Of a DNA stretch of 64,000 nt, positions 41,449 to 52,587 are shown in pieces. Origin of the DNA: Ralstonia sp. RRA (GTDB lineage: Bacteria > Pseudomonadota > Gammaproteobacteria > Burkholderiales > Burkholderiaceae); the NCBI RefSeq assembly GCF_037023145.1, contig NZ_CP146092.1, forward strand, positions 868,001 to 932,000, read 5' to 3'. The position numbers and the translations under genes are program-made. The notes beneath the pieces are model-generated. The model saw nothing but the letters and a program-made list of their open reading frames with translations, was not told the origin of the DNA and ran no database searches. How positions within the stretch are numbered: position 1 is the stretch's first letter; every line of letters starts with the position of its first letter.

Positions 41449-42408
41449 ATGAGCAAGTCCAGCACACCGACCTTCATTGTCATCCGGCGCAACAAGAAGG
41501 CTGCGCACGGCCACCACGGTGGCGCGTGGAAGATCGCCTACGCCGACTTCGTGACGGCCATGATGGCGTTCTTCCTGCTGATGTGGCTGCTCAGCTCGGT
41601 CACCAAGGCCGAGCTGTCGTCCGTCGAAACGTATTTCCGTACGCCGCTGAAGGTGGCGCTGTTTGGTGGCGCCGGTTCGGGCGACCAGTCGAGCATTCTG
41701 CAAGGCAGCCCGTCGCTCAAGCAGAACGTGCCGCAGCCGAACCCGAGCCCCAGCCCCACGGTGCAGCGCCAGCGCAATATCCGCGATGAGTCCGACGACG
41801 CCGCGCTGAACAAGCTCAAGCAGAAGATTGCCGAAATGGTCGAGACCAACCCGGTGATGAGCCAGTTCAAGCACCAGTTGCTGATCGACATGACCAGCGA
41901 AGGGCTGCGCATCCAGATCGTCGACCAGCAGAACCGCCCGATGTTTGCCAACGCCAGCGCCGAGGTGCAGCCGTACATGCGCACCATCCTGCGCGAGCTG
42001 GGCTCGGCACTCAATGATGTGCCCAACCCGATCAGCCTGTCGGGCCACACCGACGCCACGCAATACGCCACGCAACACGGCTACAGCAACTGGGAGCTCT
42101 CCGCCGATCGCGCCAACGCATCGCGCCGCGAGTTGATTGCGGGCGGCATGAAGCCCGAGAAGGTGAGCCGCGTGGTGGGTCTGGAGGCATCGGTGCCGCT
42201 GGATAAGACCAACGTCTACAACCCGATCAACCGTCGCATCAGCATCGTCGTGCTCAACGCACGGGCCGCTGAGGCCGTCCGTTCGGGTGGGGTCGAGCCG
42301 GTGGCCGACCTGCGCAATGACGGTAAAGACACGCTGCCCGATGCAGCCGCACGAGCAACAGGAGTGGCCGCGGCTGGTGCCGATGCCGCTGCTCCGGCCA
42401 AGCCATAA
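41449..42408 (+). CDS. motB: Flagellar motor protein MotB
   Basis: A 319-residue stator subunit: one N-terminal helix holding the proton-path aspartate (Asp33, AYADFVTAMMAFFLLMW), a plug/linker rich in Pro and Ser, and a C-terminal OmpA-like peptidoglycan-binding domain (about 145-275, with SGHTDATQYA and NRRISIVVL). The last 40 residues are Ala-rich. It follows motA by 77 bp. Confidence 0.96.
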   Translation: MSKSSTPTFIVIRRNKKAAHGHHGGAWKIAYADFVTAMMAFFLLMWLLSSVTKAELSSVETYFRTPLKVALFGGAGSGDQSSILQGSPSLKQNVPQPNPSPSPTVQRQRNIRDESDDAALNKLKQKIAEMVETNPVMSQFKHQLLIDMTSEGLRIQIVDQQNRPMFANASAEVQPYMRTILRELGSALNDVPNPISLSGHTDATQYATQHGYSNWELSADRANASRRELIAGGMKPEKVSRVVGLEASVPLDKTNVYNPINRRISIVVLNARAAEAVRSGGVEPVADLRNDGKDTLPDAAARATGVAAAGADAAAPAKP

Positions 42409-42439
42409 GCAATAAGCGCCCAGGGGGAGAACGTAGCCA

Positions 42440-42853
42440 ATGAGCGAGAAACACATCCTGGTGGTGGACGATTCCACCTCGATCCGCCGCATGATCGCCG
42501 CATGCCTGCGCGAGTGCGGCTTTGCCGTGACGGAAGCCACTGACGGCGCCGCCGCGCTGGAAGCCGTGCGCAAGCAGGCCGACGGCAAGCACGACCTCGT
42601 GATTACCGACCAGGTGATGCCTGCAATGGACGGCCTCACCCTGATCCGCGCGCTGCGATCGCTGTCGGCCTATGCCGACACGCCGATCCTGATGCTGACC
42701 ACCGAGGCAGACGGCACGATCCGCGAGCAGGCGCGTGCCGCCGGCGCGACGGGTTTCCTGCCCAAGCCGTTCGACCCGGATGGTCTGACGGATTCGGTGA
42801 TGCAGCTGTTTGAATGGCATGCGCAGACCCACGGGTCTGCATCGACGCATTAA
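42440..42853 (+). CDS. Single-domain response regulator (CheY-like)
   Basis: A 137-residue receiver domain: acidic pair Asp10/Asp11, phosphorylation site Asp57 (ITDQVMPAMDG) and the conserved lysine in LPKPF near 110. It lies between motB and cheA and precedes a separate, more typical CheY at 52737. It may be a phosphate sink for CheA or a second motor-binding receiver. Its short C-terminal tail (WHAQTHGSASTH) is not part of the fold. Confidence 0.92.
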   Translation: MSEKHILVVDDSTSIRRMIAACLRECGFAVTEATDGAAALEAVRKQADGKHDLVITDQVMPAMDGLTLIRALRSLSAYADTPILMLTTEADGTIREQARAAGATGFLPKPFDPDGLTDSVMQLFEWHAQTHGSASTH

Positions 42854-42871
42854 ACGACCGAGACGACAGAT

Positions 42872-45052
42872 ATGAACCTCGACCTTAGCCAGTTTTTCGG
42901 CGCCTTCTTTGAAGAGGCGGAGGAGCTGCTCGTCGACATGGAGCGGCTGCTGCTCAATCTCGATGTCGCCAACCCTTCTTCTGATGATCTGAACGCCATC
43001 TTCCGTTGCGCGCACTCCATCAAGGGCGGTGCCGCAACCTTCGGTTTCACGCACATGACGGAACTCACGCATGTGGCGGAATCGATTCTGGACCGCGCCC
43101 GCACCGGCACCCTGCAGCTGCGCGAGAACATGGTGGATGCCTTCCTGGAAACGAAAGACGTGTTGAAAAGCCAACTTGATGCCTACCGGCAAGAGCACCC
43201 CATCGATACGGCCACGCTCGAATACATGGTGGCCAAGCTCAACAGCCTGGCTGCCGAGGATGGCGCCGCAGCGGTGCAGCCTGCACCGGCAGCCCCTGTA
43301 GCCGCGCCGGCCCCGGTGGCTGTCGAGCCCGTTGCGGCGGCGCCCGCCGTGGTGGAGGCACCGGCCGCGGCGCCGGCGGTGGCGATTGACGGCGGCCTCG
43401 ACATCAAGCTCATCGACGTCTCCAACGAAGACTGCGAGCTGATCGTCACCGAACTCAAGCATCTGGGCACGCTGGTCAGCCACGCGCGCACCGGCCGCAA
43501 CAGCGACATCGTTCTGCAAAGCAGCTGCACCGCCGACGACATCATCGCGGTGAGCTGCTTCATCATCGACGCTGACCAGATCGTCATCACACCGCACGTG
43601 GGTGGTGCGGCGCCTGCTGCAGCCGCTGCAGCGGTGGTGGAAGCCCAGGTTGCCGCCCCGACGCCCGCTGCTGCGCAGACCGAAGCGCACGCACCGGCCG
43701 CGAATGAAGTCGCCGCCCCGCCGGCCGCTGCCGTTGCAGCGGCACCGATGCCGGCTCGCCCGGCCGCTTCAGAGAAGCCGGCTGTTGCCGCGGAAACGTC
43801 GATTCGCGTGGGCGTGGAAAAGGTCGACCAGCTCATCAACCTGGTGGGCGAACTCGTCATTACGCAGGCGATGCTGGCACAGACCGCGTCGTCGTTCGAC
43901 CCGGTGTTGAACGAGCGCCTGTTCTCCGGCCTGTCGCAGCTCACGCGCAACGCGCGCGACCTGCAGGAAGCCGCCATGTCCATCCGCATGATGCCGATGG
44001 ACTACGTGTTCAACCGCTTCCCGCGTCTGGTGCGCGACCTGGCGCACAAGCTGGGCAAGCAGGTCGAACTGTCGACGTTCGGCAAATCGACCGAGCTGGA
44101 CAAGGGCCTGATCGAACGCATCATCGATCCGCTCACGCACCTGGTGCGCAACAGCCTGGATCACGGCATTGAACTGCCCGAGGCCCGCGTGGCTGCCGGC
44201 AAGGATGCCACCGGCCAGCTGCTGCTCTCCGCTGCCCACCAGGGCGGCAACATCGTCATCGAAGTGAGCGATGACGGTCAGGGCCTGAACCGCGACAAGA
44301 TTCTGAAGAAGGCCCGCGAGCGCGGCCTGCCGGTGTCGGACAACATGACCGACGACGAGATCAACCAGCTCATCTTCGCACCGGGCTTCTCCACCGCCGA
44401 CCAGGTGACGGACGTGTCCGGCCGTGGCGTGGGCATGGACGTGGTCAAGCAGAACATCCAGTCGATGGGGGGCTACGTCGAGATCCAGTCGCAGAAGGGC
44501 AAGGGCACGACCATCCGTATCGTGCTGCCGCTCACGCTGGCCATTCTGGACGGCATGTCGGTCAAGACCGGCGACGAAGTGTTCATTCTGCCGCTGTCGT
44601 GCGTGGCCGAATCGCTGCAGCCGCGTCCGGAAGACATCAAGGCCGTGCCGGGCGGCGGACGCCTGCTCAAGGTGCGCAACGAATACCTGACGCTGGTGCC
44701 GATGTACGAGCGCTTCCGCATTACGCCGTCACTGCCCGATCCGTCGGAAGGTATCGTGGTCATCCTGGATTCGGAAGGCAAGAAGATCGCCCTGCAGATT
44801 GATGAGCTGGTCGGCCAGCAGCAGGTGGTGGTCAAGAACCTAGAGACCAACTACCGCCGGGTGCCGGGCATTTCGGGCGCGACCATCCTGGGTGATGGCA
44901 GCGTGGCGCTGATCGTCGACGTGTCGGCGCTGATGCGCGAGACCCGCGCCGGCCATTCAGAAAACGCCATGCGTGCCGTTACTGCCGAGAAGCAAGAAAT
45001 GGCACAGGCACAGGGTGGCCGGTTCTCGACCGAAGCGATGGCCGCCGCATAA
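42872..45052 (+). CDS. cheA: Chemotaxis histidine kinase CheA
   Basis: A 726-residue kinase that phosphorylates CheY and CheB. Domains in order: HPt (1-105, phosphorylated His48 in CAHSIKGGA), an Ala/Pro/Val linker (130-170), a small P2-like domain (about 170-240), a second Ala/Pro linker (240-305), then dimerisation and ATPase domains (310-560; [12 protein letters not shown] and DDGQGLN), and a CheW-like regulatory domain (560-700). All elements needed for function are present. Confidence 0.96.
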   Translation: MNLDLSQFFGAFFEEAEELLVDMERLLLNLDVANPSSDDLNAIFRCAHSIKGGAATFGFTHMTELTHVAESILDRARTGTLQLRENMVDAFLETKDVLKSQLDAYRQEHPIDTATLEYMVAKLNSLAAEDGAAAVQPAPAAPVAAPAPVAVEPVAAAPAVVEAPAAAPAVAIDGGLDIKLIDVSNEDCELIVTELKHLGTLVSHARTGRNSDIVLQSSCTADDIIAVSCFIIDADQIVITPHVGGAAPAAAAAAVVEAQVAAPTPAAAQTEAHAPAANEVAAPPAAAVAAAPMPARPAASEKPAVAAETSIRVGVEKVDQLINLVGELVITQAMLAQTASSFDPVLNERLFSGLSQLTRNARDLQEAAMSIRMMPMDYVFNRFPRLVRDLAHKLGKQVELSTFGKSTELDKGLIERIIDPLTHLVRNSLDHGIELPEARVAAGKDATGQLLLSAAHQGGNIVIEVSDDGQGLNRDKILKKARERGLPVSDNMTDDEINQLIFAPGFSTADQVTDVSGRGVGMDVVKQNIQSMGGYVEIQSQKGKGTTIRIVLPLTLAILDGMSVKTGDEVFILPLSCVAESLQPRPEDIKAVPGGGRLLKVRNEYLTLVPMYERFRITPSLPDPSEGIVVILDSEGKKIALQIDELVGQQQVVVKNLETNYRRVPGISGATILGDGSVALIVDVSALMRETRAGHSENAMRAVTAEKQEMAQAQGGRFSTEAMAAA

Positions 45053-45132
45053 GCGCCACGCCGTGCTGTGTGGGATCAGTCGCCAGACAACGAATTCAAT
45101 CTAGTGGCCCGACGGGGCCGAGGGGAGCCGCA

Positions 45133-45624
45133 ATGGAAGTCAAGGAACATGCGATCGGTGAGGAAACCGGCGGGGAGGAGTACCTGGCCTTCACGCTCGG
45201 TCGCGAAGAGTACGGCATCGATATCCTGAAAGTGCAGGAGATCCGTGGCTACGAGACCGTCACGCGCATTGCCAACGCACCCGACTTCATCAAAGGTGTG
45301 ATCAACCTGCGCGGCATCATCGTGCCGATCGTTGATCTGCGCATCAAGTTCCAGCTCGACCGCGTGGAGTACAACCAGTACACCGTGGTCATCATCCTGA
45401 ACCTGAAAGACCGCGTGGTCGGCATCGTGGTGGATGGCGTGTCGGACGTGCTGACGCTGCAAAGCCAGCAGATCAAGCCGGCGCCGGAGTTCTCTGGCGC
45501 GCTGGACACGGAATATATCCGTGGCCTGGGCTCGATCGACGAGCGCATGCTGATCCTGGTGGACATCGAGCGTCTGCTGATGTCGGCTGACATGGCGCTG
45601 TGCGACGAGGCCGAAGCGGCCTAA
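45133..45624 (+). CDS. cheW: Chemotaxis coupling protein CheW
   Basis: A 163-residue scaffold that joins receptors to CheA. It has the family core [26 protein letters not shown] and [17 protein letters not shown] chose the ATG at 45133, just after AGGGGAG; an earlier in-frame start at 45070 adds 21 atypical residues. It lies 80 bp after cheA and is followed by the first chemoreceptor gene. Confidence 0.95.
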   Translation: MEVKEHAIGEETGGEEYLAFTLGREEYGIDILKVQEIRGYETVTRIANAPDFIKGVINLRGIIVPIVDLRIKFQLDRVEYNQYTVVIILNLKDRVVGIVVDGVSDVLTLQSQQIKPAPEFSGALDTEYIRGLGSIDERMLILVDIERLLMSADMALCDEAEAA

Positions 45625-45686
45625 GTCCAGCGAATCCGTTTGGCCGGGGCACGCAAGTGCGCCCGGCAGGCGACAAGACACCTTGC

Positions 45687-45708
45687 GGCGGGCACTCAAA
45701 TGCCCGCC
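45687..45708. promoter_or_regulatory. Hairpins between cheW and the first receptor gene
   Basis: GGCGGGCA-CTCAAA-TGCCCGCC forms a perfect 8-bp stem 38 bp before the receptor start. A second, imperfect hairpin (GCCGGGGCACG...TGCGCCCGGC) lies just upstream around 45643-45667. No T-run follows. They may lower read-through or protect the mRNA end. Confidence 0.45.
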
Positions 45709-45745
45709 GTATAACAGGTGCGGCGCTGAAAGGGGAGGGAAATCC

Positions 45746-47584
45746 ATGTTCAGCAAAATGACCATCCGGCTCCGGTTGGGGCTGATGATGGCGGGCATTG
45801 GTGTGCTCGCCGTCATCGTGGGTGTGACGGGCCTTGTTGGCATGCGTCACGCCAATACGCGCCTGCAGGACACATACGCCGTGCAACTGGCGGGTGCGGT
45901 GGCATTGGCTGATTCCGATTCCAACCTGCTGAGCTTGCGCATCGTGCTGGATCGCGCAGCCATGGCGCCTGGTGCGCCCGGCATGGACAAGACGATCGAG
46001 CGCGCCAGGATGTTCCTCGACAAATCGGATGCGGCCTGGAAGCGCTACCGTGCGCTGCCGACGTCATCGGAGGAGCGCACGCTGGCCGACGAAGCCGATG
46101 GGTTGCGCAACACCTTCGTGCGCGACGGCGCCGAGGTGCTCATGCGCGCCGTGCAGGCCGGTGACCAGACGACCGTCACCAAGACCGTGATGGATGTGAT
46201 GCCTGCCCTGTATCGCCCGCTGGGTGACAAGGTGGCAGCGCTCAACCGTATGCAGCTGGAGTCTGCCAAGACGGGGTACGAAGCCGGCCAGCGTGAGTAC
46301 GCCAGCCTGAGCGCGCTGACGATCAGCCTGCTGCTGGGCGGCATTGTGGTGGGTGGGTTGCTGACGTGGGCGCTGCGCCGCTCGATCACGCTGCCGCTGA
46401 CGCGCGCCATCGAGCAGGCAGAACACATCACGCAGGGCGATCTCACGCACAGCATCCAGGTGAACCGTGCGGACGAAACCGGCCGCCTGCTGATGGCCCT
46501 GCAGCGCATGCAGGAGAGCCTGCAGAAGATGGTGGCGCAGGTGCGCTCGGGTTCTGATTCGATTGCCAGCGCCACGCAGCAGATCAGCGCTGGCAACGTG
46601 GACTTGTCACAGCGCACCGAGCAGCAAGCCTCGTCGCTGGAGCAGACCGCGTCGAGCATGGAGCAGCTCACGAGCATCGTGAAGCAGAACGCCGACAACG
46701 CCCGTCAGGCCAGCACGCTGGCCGGCAACGCGTCGGACATCGCCGTGAAGGGCGGCGAGGTAGTGGGCCGGGTGGTGGACACCATGGCCGGCATCAATGA
46801 AAGCAGCAAGAAGATTGCCGACATCATCGGCGTGATTGAAGGCATTGCCTTCCAGACCAACATCCTCGCGCTGAATGCGGCTGTGGAAGCAGCACGCGCG
46901 GGTGAGCAGGGCCGCGGCTTTGCGGTGGTGGCGGGCGAGGTGCGCAGCCTGGCGCAACGCTCGGCCACGGCAGCCAAGGAGATCAAGGAACTCATCGGCG
47001 ATTCGGTGGGCCGCGTTGAAAACGGCACCACGCTGGTGGCCGAAGCGGGCAGCGTGATCGACGAAGTTGTTGTGGCCGTCAAGCGCGTGACCGACATCAT
47101 GGGCGAGATCAGCTCGGCGTCGGACGAACAGAGCGCGGGCATCGAGCAGGTCAACCAGGCCGTCAATCAGATGGACGAGGGCACGCAGCAGAACGCGGCG
47201 CTGGTGGAGCAGGCGGCTGCGGCGGCGATGTCGCTGCAGGAGCAGGCCGACGGATTGCGTCAGGCGGTGGCCGTGTTCCGTACGAATGCCGGTACGCAGA
47301 TCGAACCCGCCCAGCCTGTTGCCAGCGCGCCTCGCATGGTCAAGCCGGCAGTGGTGAAGCCGGTTGCGCGCCGCGCGGCAACCAAGGTTGTGCCAGCTCG
47401 CAAAACGCTCGCAGCCGTGCAGCCGACCAACGAACAACCCAAGCCGGCCGCTGCGGAAGCGGCCGCAACTGAACAACAACGCGTGCGACCCGCAGTTGCC
47501 AAGCCAACTGCGCAAGCGCCCAAGTTGCAATCGCCCAAGCTCGTTGCCGCCGGCGGCGACGATAGCGACTGGGAAACCTTTTAA
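45746..47584 (+). CDS. Methyl-accepting chemotaxis protein (first copy)
   Basis: A 612-residue receptor: helix 1 at about 11-30, a periplasmic four-helix-type sensor domain to about 188, helix 2 at about 190-210, HAMP, and a signalling domain with the hairpin tip [36 protein letters not shown]. After about residue 515 comes an Ala/Lys/Pro-rich linker ending in DWETF, matching the CheR/CheB tether NWETF of enterobacterial receptors. ATG at 45746 has GGGAGGGA upstream. The ligand is unknown. Confidence 0.95.
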   Translation: MFSKMTIRLRLGLMMAGIGVLAVIVGVTGLVGMRHANTRLQDTYAVQLAGAVALADSDSNLLSLRIVLDRAAMAPGAPGMDKTIERARMFLDKSDAAWKRYRALPTSSEERTLADEADGLRNTFVRDGAEVLMRAVQAGDQTTVTKTVMDVMPALYRPLGDKVAALNRMQLESAKTGYEAGQREYASLSALTISLLLGGIVVGGLLTWALRRSITLPLTRAIEQAEHITQGDLTHSIQVNRADETGRLLMALQRMQESLQKMVAQVRSGSDSIASATQQISAGNVDLSQRTEQQASSLEQTASSMEQLTSIVKQNADNARQASTLAGNASDIAVKGGEVVGRVVDTMAGINESSKKIADIIGVIEGIAFQTNILALNAAVEAARAGEQGRGFAVVAGEVRSLAQRSATAAKEIKELIGDSVGRVENGTTLVAEAGSVIDEVVVAVKRVTDIMGEISSASDEQSAGIEQVNQAVNQMDEGTQQNAALVEQAAAAAMSLQEQADGLRQAVAVFRTNAGTQIEPAQPVASAPRMVKPAVVKPVARRAATKVVPARKTLAAVQPTNEQPKPAAAEAAATEQQRVRPAVAKPTAQAPKLQSPKLVAAGGDDSDWETF

Positions 47585-47647
47585 CCATGTATGCACGGGA
47601 TCTTCGCTGCTCGCGAAAGCTCTCTCGTGTGTGTTTGTGGTGTGCAG

Positions 47648-47674
47648 CCTGCCCTTCGGGGCAGGTTTTTTTTT
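47648..47674 (+). terminator. Rho-independent terminator after the first receptor
   Basis: CCTGCCC and GGGCAGG form a 7-bp stem with a TTCG loop followed by nine T. It separates the two receptor genes. Confidence 0.88.
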
Positions 47675-47741
47675 GCCTGGGCTAGGGCCTGCTAAGGAAG
47701 GGGCGATCCCCCTCTGAAGTGGCATGACCCCAAGGCGGTTC

Positions 47742-47769
47742 TAAAGAGCCGTCCCCTAAGAACCGATAG
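47742..47769 (+). promoter_or_regulatory. Candidate sigma-28 (FliA) promoter for the second receptor
   Basis: TAAA at 47742 and ACCGATAG at 47762 are 16 bases apart, close to the FliA consensus TAAA-N15-GCCGATAA. The start codon is 38 bp downstream and a terminator lies upstream, so a separate class III promoter for this receptor fits well. Confidence 0.5.
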
Positions 47770-47806
47770 CGGTTACAGGGGCATACAAAAAAGAGGGGTA
47801 GACAAG

Positions 47807-49723
47807 ATGGGTTGGATCAAGCGTTTGCCGGTGTCCACGGTACTGACCGGCGGATTCCTGATCGTGGCCGCCATGGGCGTGGCCATCGGCGGGTTGGGCA
47901 TTTATACGATTACGCAGTTGACCCGCGCCAGTGAGGAGCTGGCGCAAAAGCAGATGCGCGCCATCACCCAGATGGGCAGCGCTGCCAACAGCCTCGCACA
48001 TGCCAGCCGTGCGCAGACGGCATTGCTGATTGCCACCACGCTCAATGAGCGCAAGGCATTGAGCGGCGAGATCAACACCAGCATGCAGCGCCTGAAAGAC
48101 GGCGTGGAGAATGTGCGTCCGCAGTTCGTGTCGGACGAAGGCAAGAAGATGATCCGCGAGGTGGATGCCATCTACCCCGTGTGGAGCAAGCGCATGACGG
48201 ACTTTGTCGCGCTGATGGACAGGCAGGGCCTGGACCCGACCCAGTTCGACAGCCGCGTCACGGCAGAAAACGTGGGCTTGCTGGACGACACGGCGGCCTT
48301 TGAGAAAACGCTCGACAAGATGGTCAAGCGCGTGGAAGACGTCTCCGCAGCGTCCACCGCCCGCGCGCGTGAAGACGCGCAGCGCTCGCGCCTGTTGATG
48401 ATCGTGATGGCGGCGGTGGGTGCAGTGCTGGGCATTGTGCTTGGCATCGTCATTGCACGTCGGCTGTCGCGCCAGTTGGGCGGTGAGCCGTCCTATGCGG
48501 CCGACGTTGCCCGCCGCATTGCCGCGGGTGATCTGGCTGTGCAGGTGCAGACCCGCCCCGGCGATCGGGACAGCATGCTCTTCGCCATGTCGCAGATGCA
48601 GCAGCAACTGACCGGCACCATCAGCAACATCAAGAGCTCGGCGGATTCGATTGCCAGCGCGACCAAGCAGATCGCTGCCGGCAACGCCGATCTGTCGCAG
48701 CGCACGGAAGAACAAGCCAGCTCGCTGGAGGAAACCGCCTCCAGCATGGAAGAGCTGACCAGCATCGTGAAGCAGAACGCCGACAACGCCCGTCAGGCCA
48801 GTGCACTGGCCGGCAGTGCATCGGACATTGCCGTCAAGGGCGGCGAGGTGGTGGGCCGCGTCATCGAAACGATGTCGGGCATCAACGCCAGCAGCAAGAA
48901 GATTGCGGACATCATCGGCGTGATCGAGGGCATCGCCTTCCAGACCAACATCCTGGCGCTGAATGCCGCCGTGGAAGCGGCGCGGGCAGGCGAGCAGGGG
49001 CGCGGCTTTGCCGTGGTGGCGGGGGAAGTGCGCAGCCTGGCGCAGCGCTCGGCCACCGCAGCCAAAGAGATCAAGGAGCTGATTGGCGATTCCGTTGGTC
49101 GCGTGCGCAACGGCTCCGCCTTGGTGACGGAAGCGGGCGGGGTGATCGAGGAGGTGGTGGTGGCCGTCAAGCGCGTGACGGACATCATGGGCGAGATTTC
49201 CGCCGCATCGGATGAGCAAAGCTCCGGCATCGAGCAGGTCAACCAGGCCGTCAATCAGATGGATGAAGTGACGCAACAGAACGCCGCGCTGGTCGAGCAG
49301 GCCGCGGCGGCGGCGCTGTCGCTGGAAGAGCAGGCGCACCTATTGCGCAACGCGGTATCGGCGTTCCGTACAGACGAGTCTGCTGAACTGGCGGCACCCG
49401 TGATGCCGCATCTACCGGCCGAGCCCGCCAAGCCGGCGGTGCGCAGCGAGGTTCACCCCGAGGGCAAGACGCGGGTTGTGCGTTCGGTGGCCCGTGCGAT
49501 TGCTTCGCGCAAAGCGGGGCAATCAGCGAAGCCTGCACCGGCTGTTGCGGAAGCCCCGGCCGAAACGCCAGTCGTTGCGCCCGATCAAGGCGGAAAAGCG
49601 CATCAAGAAGCACATTCATCGGTTGCACCTGTGGTGGCGGCCGCAGTTTCGGCGGCCGTTGCGGCGCCAGCCCTCAAGCTGTCCGCCGCTTCTGCCGATG
49701 ATGATGAATGGAGCACCTTCTGA
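47807..49723 (+). CDS. Methyl-accepting chemotaxis protein (second copy)
   Basis: A 638-residue receptor: helix 1 at about 12-34, a helical periplasmic domain, helix 2 at about 197-216, HAMP, and a signalling domain nearly identical to the first copy from about residue 290 to 510. The periplasmic domain differs, so the ligand should differ. An Ala/Pro-rich linker ends in EWSTF, a version of the CheR/CheB tether with Ser for Glu. GAGGGG lies before the start. Confidence 0.95.
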   Translation: MGWIKRLPVSTVLTGGFLIVAAMGVAIGGLGIYTITQLTRASEELAQKQMRAITQMGSAANSLAHASRAQTALLIATTLNERKALSGEINTSMQRLKDGVENVRPQFVSDEGKKMIREVDAIYPVWSKRMTDFVALMDRQGLDPTQFDSRVTAENVGLLDDTAAFEKTLDKMVKRVEDVSAASTARAREDAQRSRLLMIVMAAVGAVLGIVLGIVIARRLSRQLGGEPSYAADVARRIAAGDLAVQVQTRPGDRDSMLFAMSQMQQQLTGTISNIKSSADSIASATKQIAAGNADLSQRTEEQASSLEETASSMEELTSIVKQNADNARQASALAGSASDIAVKGGEVVGRVIETMSGINASSKKIADIIGVIEGIAFQTNILALNAAVEAARAGEQGRGFAVVAGEVRSLAQRSATAAKEIKELIGDSVGRVRNGSALVTEAGGVIEEVVVAVKRVTDIMGEISAASDEQSSGIEQVNQAVNQMDEVTQQNAALVEQAAAAALSLEEQAHLLRNAVSAFRTDESAELAAPVMPHLPAEPAKPAVRSEVHPEGKTRVVRSVARAIASRKAGQSAKPAPAVAEAPAETPVVAPDQGGKAHQEAHSSVAPVVAAAVSAAVAAPALKLSAASADDDEWSTF

Positions 49724-49840
49724 CGCCAGCGCCCGGCCAGCATCACCAGCTACAGCTGTGGCGCGGCACCAGAAGTCCGGTGCCCGCCAATCGACTGAAA
49801 GCGGGCATCAAGACTCGCGCAATTACGGGGTAGTTATCTA

Positions 49841-50731
49841 ATGGCACAAACGGCACAAACCTTGGCGCCAGTTTCGCCGACGCTCGCGTCACGTGAGTTT
49901 TCGTTTACCGCGGCGGATTTCGCCCGCATCCGCGACCTGATCTATCGCCGCGTCGGCATTTCGCTGTCCGACCGCAAGAGCGAGATGGTGTACAGCCGCC
50001 TGGCTCGTCGCCTGCGAATAGTCAATCTCGGCTCGTTCCGCGAGTACCTGGACGCGCTTGAACACGGCCACCTGCCCGATGAGTGGGAAGCCTTTACCAA
50101 CGCGCTCACCACCAACCTGACCGCGTTCTTCCGCGAGCAGCATCACTTTCCGCTCTTGGCCGAGCACGCCAAGGCCAAGCGCGCGCCATTTACCGTGTGG
50201 TGCTCGGCCTCGTCGACGGGTGAGGAGCCGTACTCGATCGCCATCACCCTGGCCGAGACGTTCGGCACGATGTCCCCGGGTCAGGTGAGCGTGGTGGCCT
50301 CTGACGTGGATACCAATGCGCTGGCGCGTGCCCGCGCGGGCATCTACCCGATGGAGCGCGTGGCAGCGCTATCCACCGACCGTCTCAAGAAGTATTTCCT
50401 GCGCGGCACCGGCAAGCAGGAGGGCTATGCACGCGTGCGGCCCGAGCTGCAGGCCATGATCGACTTCCGCCAGATCAACCTGCTCGACCGCGACTGGCCG
50501 TTGCAACAGAAGTTTGACGTGATCTTCTGCCGCAACGTGATGATCTATTTCGATAAGCCGACGCAGGCCAAGATCCTCGAGCACTTCATCGACGTGATGA
50601 AGCCCGATGGCCTGCTGTTTGCCGGCCACTCCGAGAGCTTCCTGCAGGTGACCAAGGCATGGTCGCTGCGCGGCAAGACCGTGTACGAAATCGCGCCTGA
50701 ACTGCGCGCGAAGATGACGGGGGCGAAATGA
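49841..50731 (+). CDS. cheR: Chemotaxis methyltransferase CheR
   Basis: A 296-residue enzyme that methylates receptor glutamates with S-adenosylmethionine. It has the N-terminal helical domain (RRVGISLSDRKSEMVYSRLARRLR), the SAM-binding CSASSTGEEPYS region (about 119-130), and FCRNVMIYFDKPTQ. The beta-subdomain that binds the receptor pentapeptide is present. Its stop overlaps cheD by ATGA. Confidence 0.96.
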   Translation: MAQTAQTLAPVSPTLASREFSFTAADFARIRDLIYRRVGISLSDRKSEMVYSRLARRLRIVNLGSFREYLDALEHGHLPDEWEAFTNALTTNLTAFFREQHHFPLLAEHAKAKRAPFTVWCSASSTGEEPYSIAITLAETFGTMSPGQVSVVASDVDTNALARARAGIYPMERVAALSTDRLKKYFLRGTGKQEGYARVRPELQAMIDFRQINLLDRDWPLQQKFDVIFCRNVMIYFDKPTQAKILEHFIDVMKPDGLLFAGHSESFLQVTKAWSLRGKTVYEIAPELRAKMTGAK

Positions 50732-51438
50732 TCGAACTCGGCAAGAAGGCGGCCGCACATGCAACCTTGCGCACCGCCGCCGACTCCGTGCGCAGCGACA
50801 GCGGCATGACGGTCGGCGCCATGGCGACGCTTGCCCAGTCCGCCGCCAGCACCCACGCCTACTACGACACCACCTTCAGCCGCCGCGCCATGAAGGTGCT
50901 GCCCGGCGAGTACTACGTCACCACCGAAGACCTGATGCTGGTGACGGTGCTCGGCTCGTGCGTGTCGGCTTGCGTGCGCGACAAGATTCTCGGCATTGGC
51001 GGCATGAACCACTTCATGCTGCCCTCGCGCAACGAGGGCGAATCGATTCTCTCGCCCTCCATGCGCTACGGCACGCATGCCATGGAAGTGCTGCTCAACC
51101 AGCTCTACAAGGCCGGTGCCCGCCGCGAGCACCTGGAGATCAAGGTGTTTGGCGGCGCCGCCGTGCTGGCCGGCATGAGCACGCTGGACGTGGGCGAGCG
51201 CAACGGCAAGTTCGTGCTCGAATTCCTGCGCAACGAAGGGCTGGCGGTGGCCGCCAAGGACCTGTTTGACGTGCATCCGCGCAAGGTGTACTTCGTGCCC
51301 TCTACGGGCCAGATCATGGTGCGCAAGCTGCGCTCGCAAAGCTCCGCCGCCGAGCTGGACAGCGAAGCCCAATACGCCAGCAAGCTGTCGAAGTCCATTG
51401 CGACGAAGCCCACTTCACGCCTGCAACTGTTTACGTAA
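50728..51438 (+). CDS. cheD: Receptor deamidase CheD
   Basis: A 236-residue deamidase that converts receptor glutamines to glutamates. The catalytic cysteine and histidine are Cys78 (LGSCVSAC) and His95 (GGMNHFMLP). The first 50 residues are an extension beyond the compact Thermotoga-type enzyme. Translationally coupled to cheR. Confidence 0.94.
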   Translation: MIELGKKAAAHATLRTAADSVRSDSGMTVGAMATLAQSAASTHAYYDTTFSRRAMKVLPGEYYVTTEDLMLVTVLGSCVSACVRDKILGIGGMNHFMLPSRNEGESILSPSMRYGTHAMEVLLNQLYKAGARREHLEIKVFGGAAVLAGMSTLDVGERNGKFVLEFLRNEGLAVAAKDLFDVHPRKVYFVPSTGQIMVRKLRSQSSAAELDSEAQYASKLSKSIATKPTSRLQLFT

Positions 51439-51462
51439 TTCCTGACCTTGCCCCCCGAAAAT

Positions 51463-52587
51463 ATGAACGACAAACGCAAGATTCAGGTGCTGTGCATCGA
51501 CGATTCGGCACTGATCCGCAGCATCCTGAAGGAGATCATCAACAGCCAGCCCGACATGGAAGTGGTGGGTGTGGCGCCCGACCCGATCATCGCGCGCGAC
51601 CTCATCAAGCAGACCAACCCGGACGTGCTCACGCTGGACGTCGAAATGCCGAAGATGGACGGCCTCGACTTCCTGGAAAAGCTCATGCGCCTGCGCCCGA
51701 CGCCGGTGGTCATGATCTCGTCGCTGACCGAGCGCGGCTCGGAAGCCACGCTGCGCGCGCTGGAGCTTGGCGCGGTGGATTTCGTTGCCAAGCCCAAGCT
51801 GGGCATGCGCGACGGTATGAATGAATACGCTGACCAGATTGCCGACAAGATCCGCGCGGCAGCCCGTGCCCGCCTGCGCCCGCGCGCGGCGGCACCGACC
51901 CCGGCAGCGGCTTCGGCGCACGGCGCACACGTTCGCGCGGAGCACGCACCGGCCGCTCCGGTGGCGTCCGCCCCGGCCCGTACCCATTTCTCGTCGACGG
52001 AAAAGCTCATCATCGTGGGCGCGTCCACCGGCGGTACCGAGGCCATCAAGGATTTCCTGCTGGAAATGCCGCCCGATTGCCCCGGCATCCTGATCGTGCA
52101 ACACATGCCGGCGGGGTTCACCACGTCGTTCGCCAAGCGGCTCGATGGCCTGTGCCGCATCCGCGTGAAAGAAGCCGTGCACGGCGAGCGTGTGCTGCCC
52201 GGCCACGCTTACATCGCCCCGGGCGACATGCACCTGTCACTGGGCCGCAGCGGCGCCAACTACGTCACCGAGTTGGACCAGGGTCCGCCGGTCAACCGCC
52301 ATCGCCCGGCAGTGGATGTGCTGTTCCGCTCCGCCGCGCGCAATGCCGGCGCCAACGCCTTGGGCGTGATCCTGACAGGTATGGGTAAGGATGGCGCGGT
52401 CGGCATGCTGGAAATGCGCAACGCGGGGGCGTATAACGTCGCCCAGGACGAAGCCTCGTGCGTGGTCTACGGCATGCCCAAGGAAGCCGTGGCCCACGGT
52501 GGCGTGCATGAAGTCCTGCCGCTGCACCAGATCGGCCCGCACGTGCTGGCCAAGCTATCAGCGCATGGTCGTGTGACGCGTGTGTAA
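51463..52587 (+). CDS. cheB: Chemotaxis methylesterase CheB
   Basis: A 374-residue response regulator and receptor methylesterase. Receiver domain 1-125 (Asp59 phosphorylated, [12 protein letters not shown]), an Ala/His/Arg-rich linker (135-175), and the esterase domain with the triad Ser188 (GASTGG), His214 (VQHMPAGFT) and Asp310 ([10 protein letters not shown]). The ATG at 51463 gives the family start [14 protein letters not shown]; no good Shine-Dalgarno is visible. Confidence 0.96.
   Translation: MNDKRKIQVLCIDDSALIRSILKEIINSQPDMEVVGVAPDPIIARDLIKQTNPDVLTLDVEMPKMDGLDFLEKLMRLRPTPVVMISSLTERGSEATLRALELGAVDFVAKPKLGMRDGMNEYADQIADKIRAAARARLRPRAAAPTPAAASAHGAHVRAEHAPAAPVASAPARTHFSSTEKLIIVGASTGGTEAIKDFLLEMPPDCPGILIVQHMPAGFTTSFAKRLDGLCRIRVKEAVHGERVLPGHAYIAPGDMHLSLGRSGANYVTELDQGPPVNRHRPAVDVLFRSAARNAGANALGVILTGMGKDGAVGMLEMRNAGAYNVAQDEASCVVYGMPKEAVAHGGVHEVLPLHQIGPHVLAKLSAHGRVTRV

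Noticed and set aside
46600..49320. Long near-identical DNA segments suggesting a transposable element
   Set aside because: They are the shared signalling domains of two chemoreceptor genes, not a mobile element.
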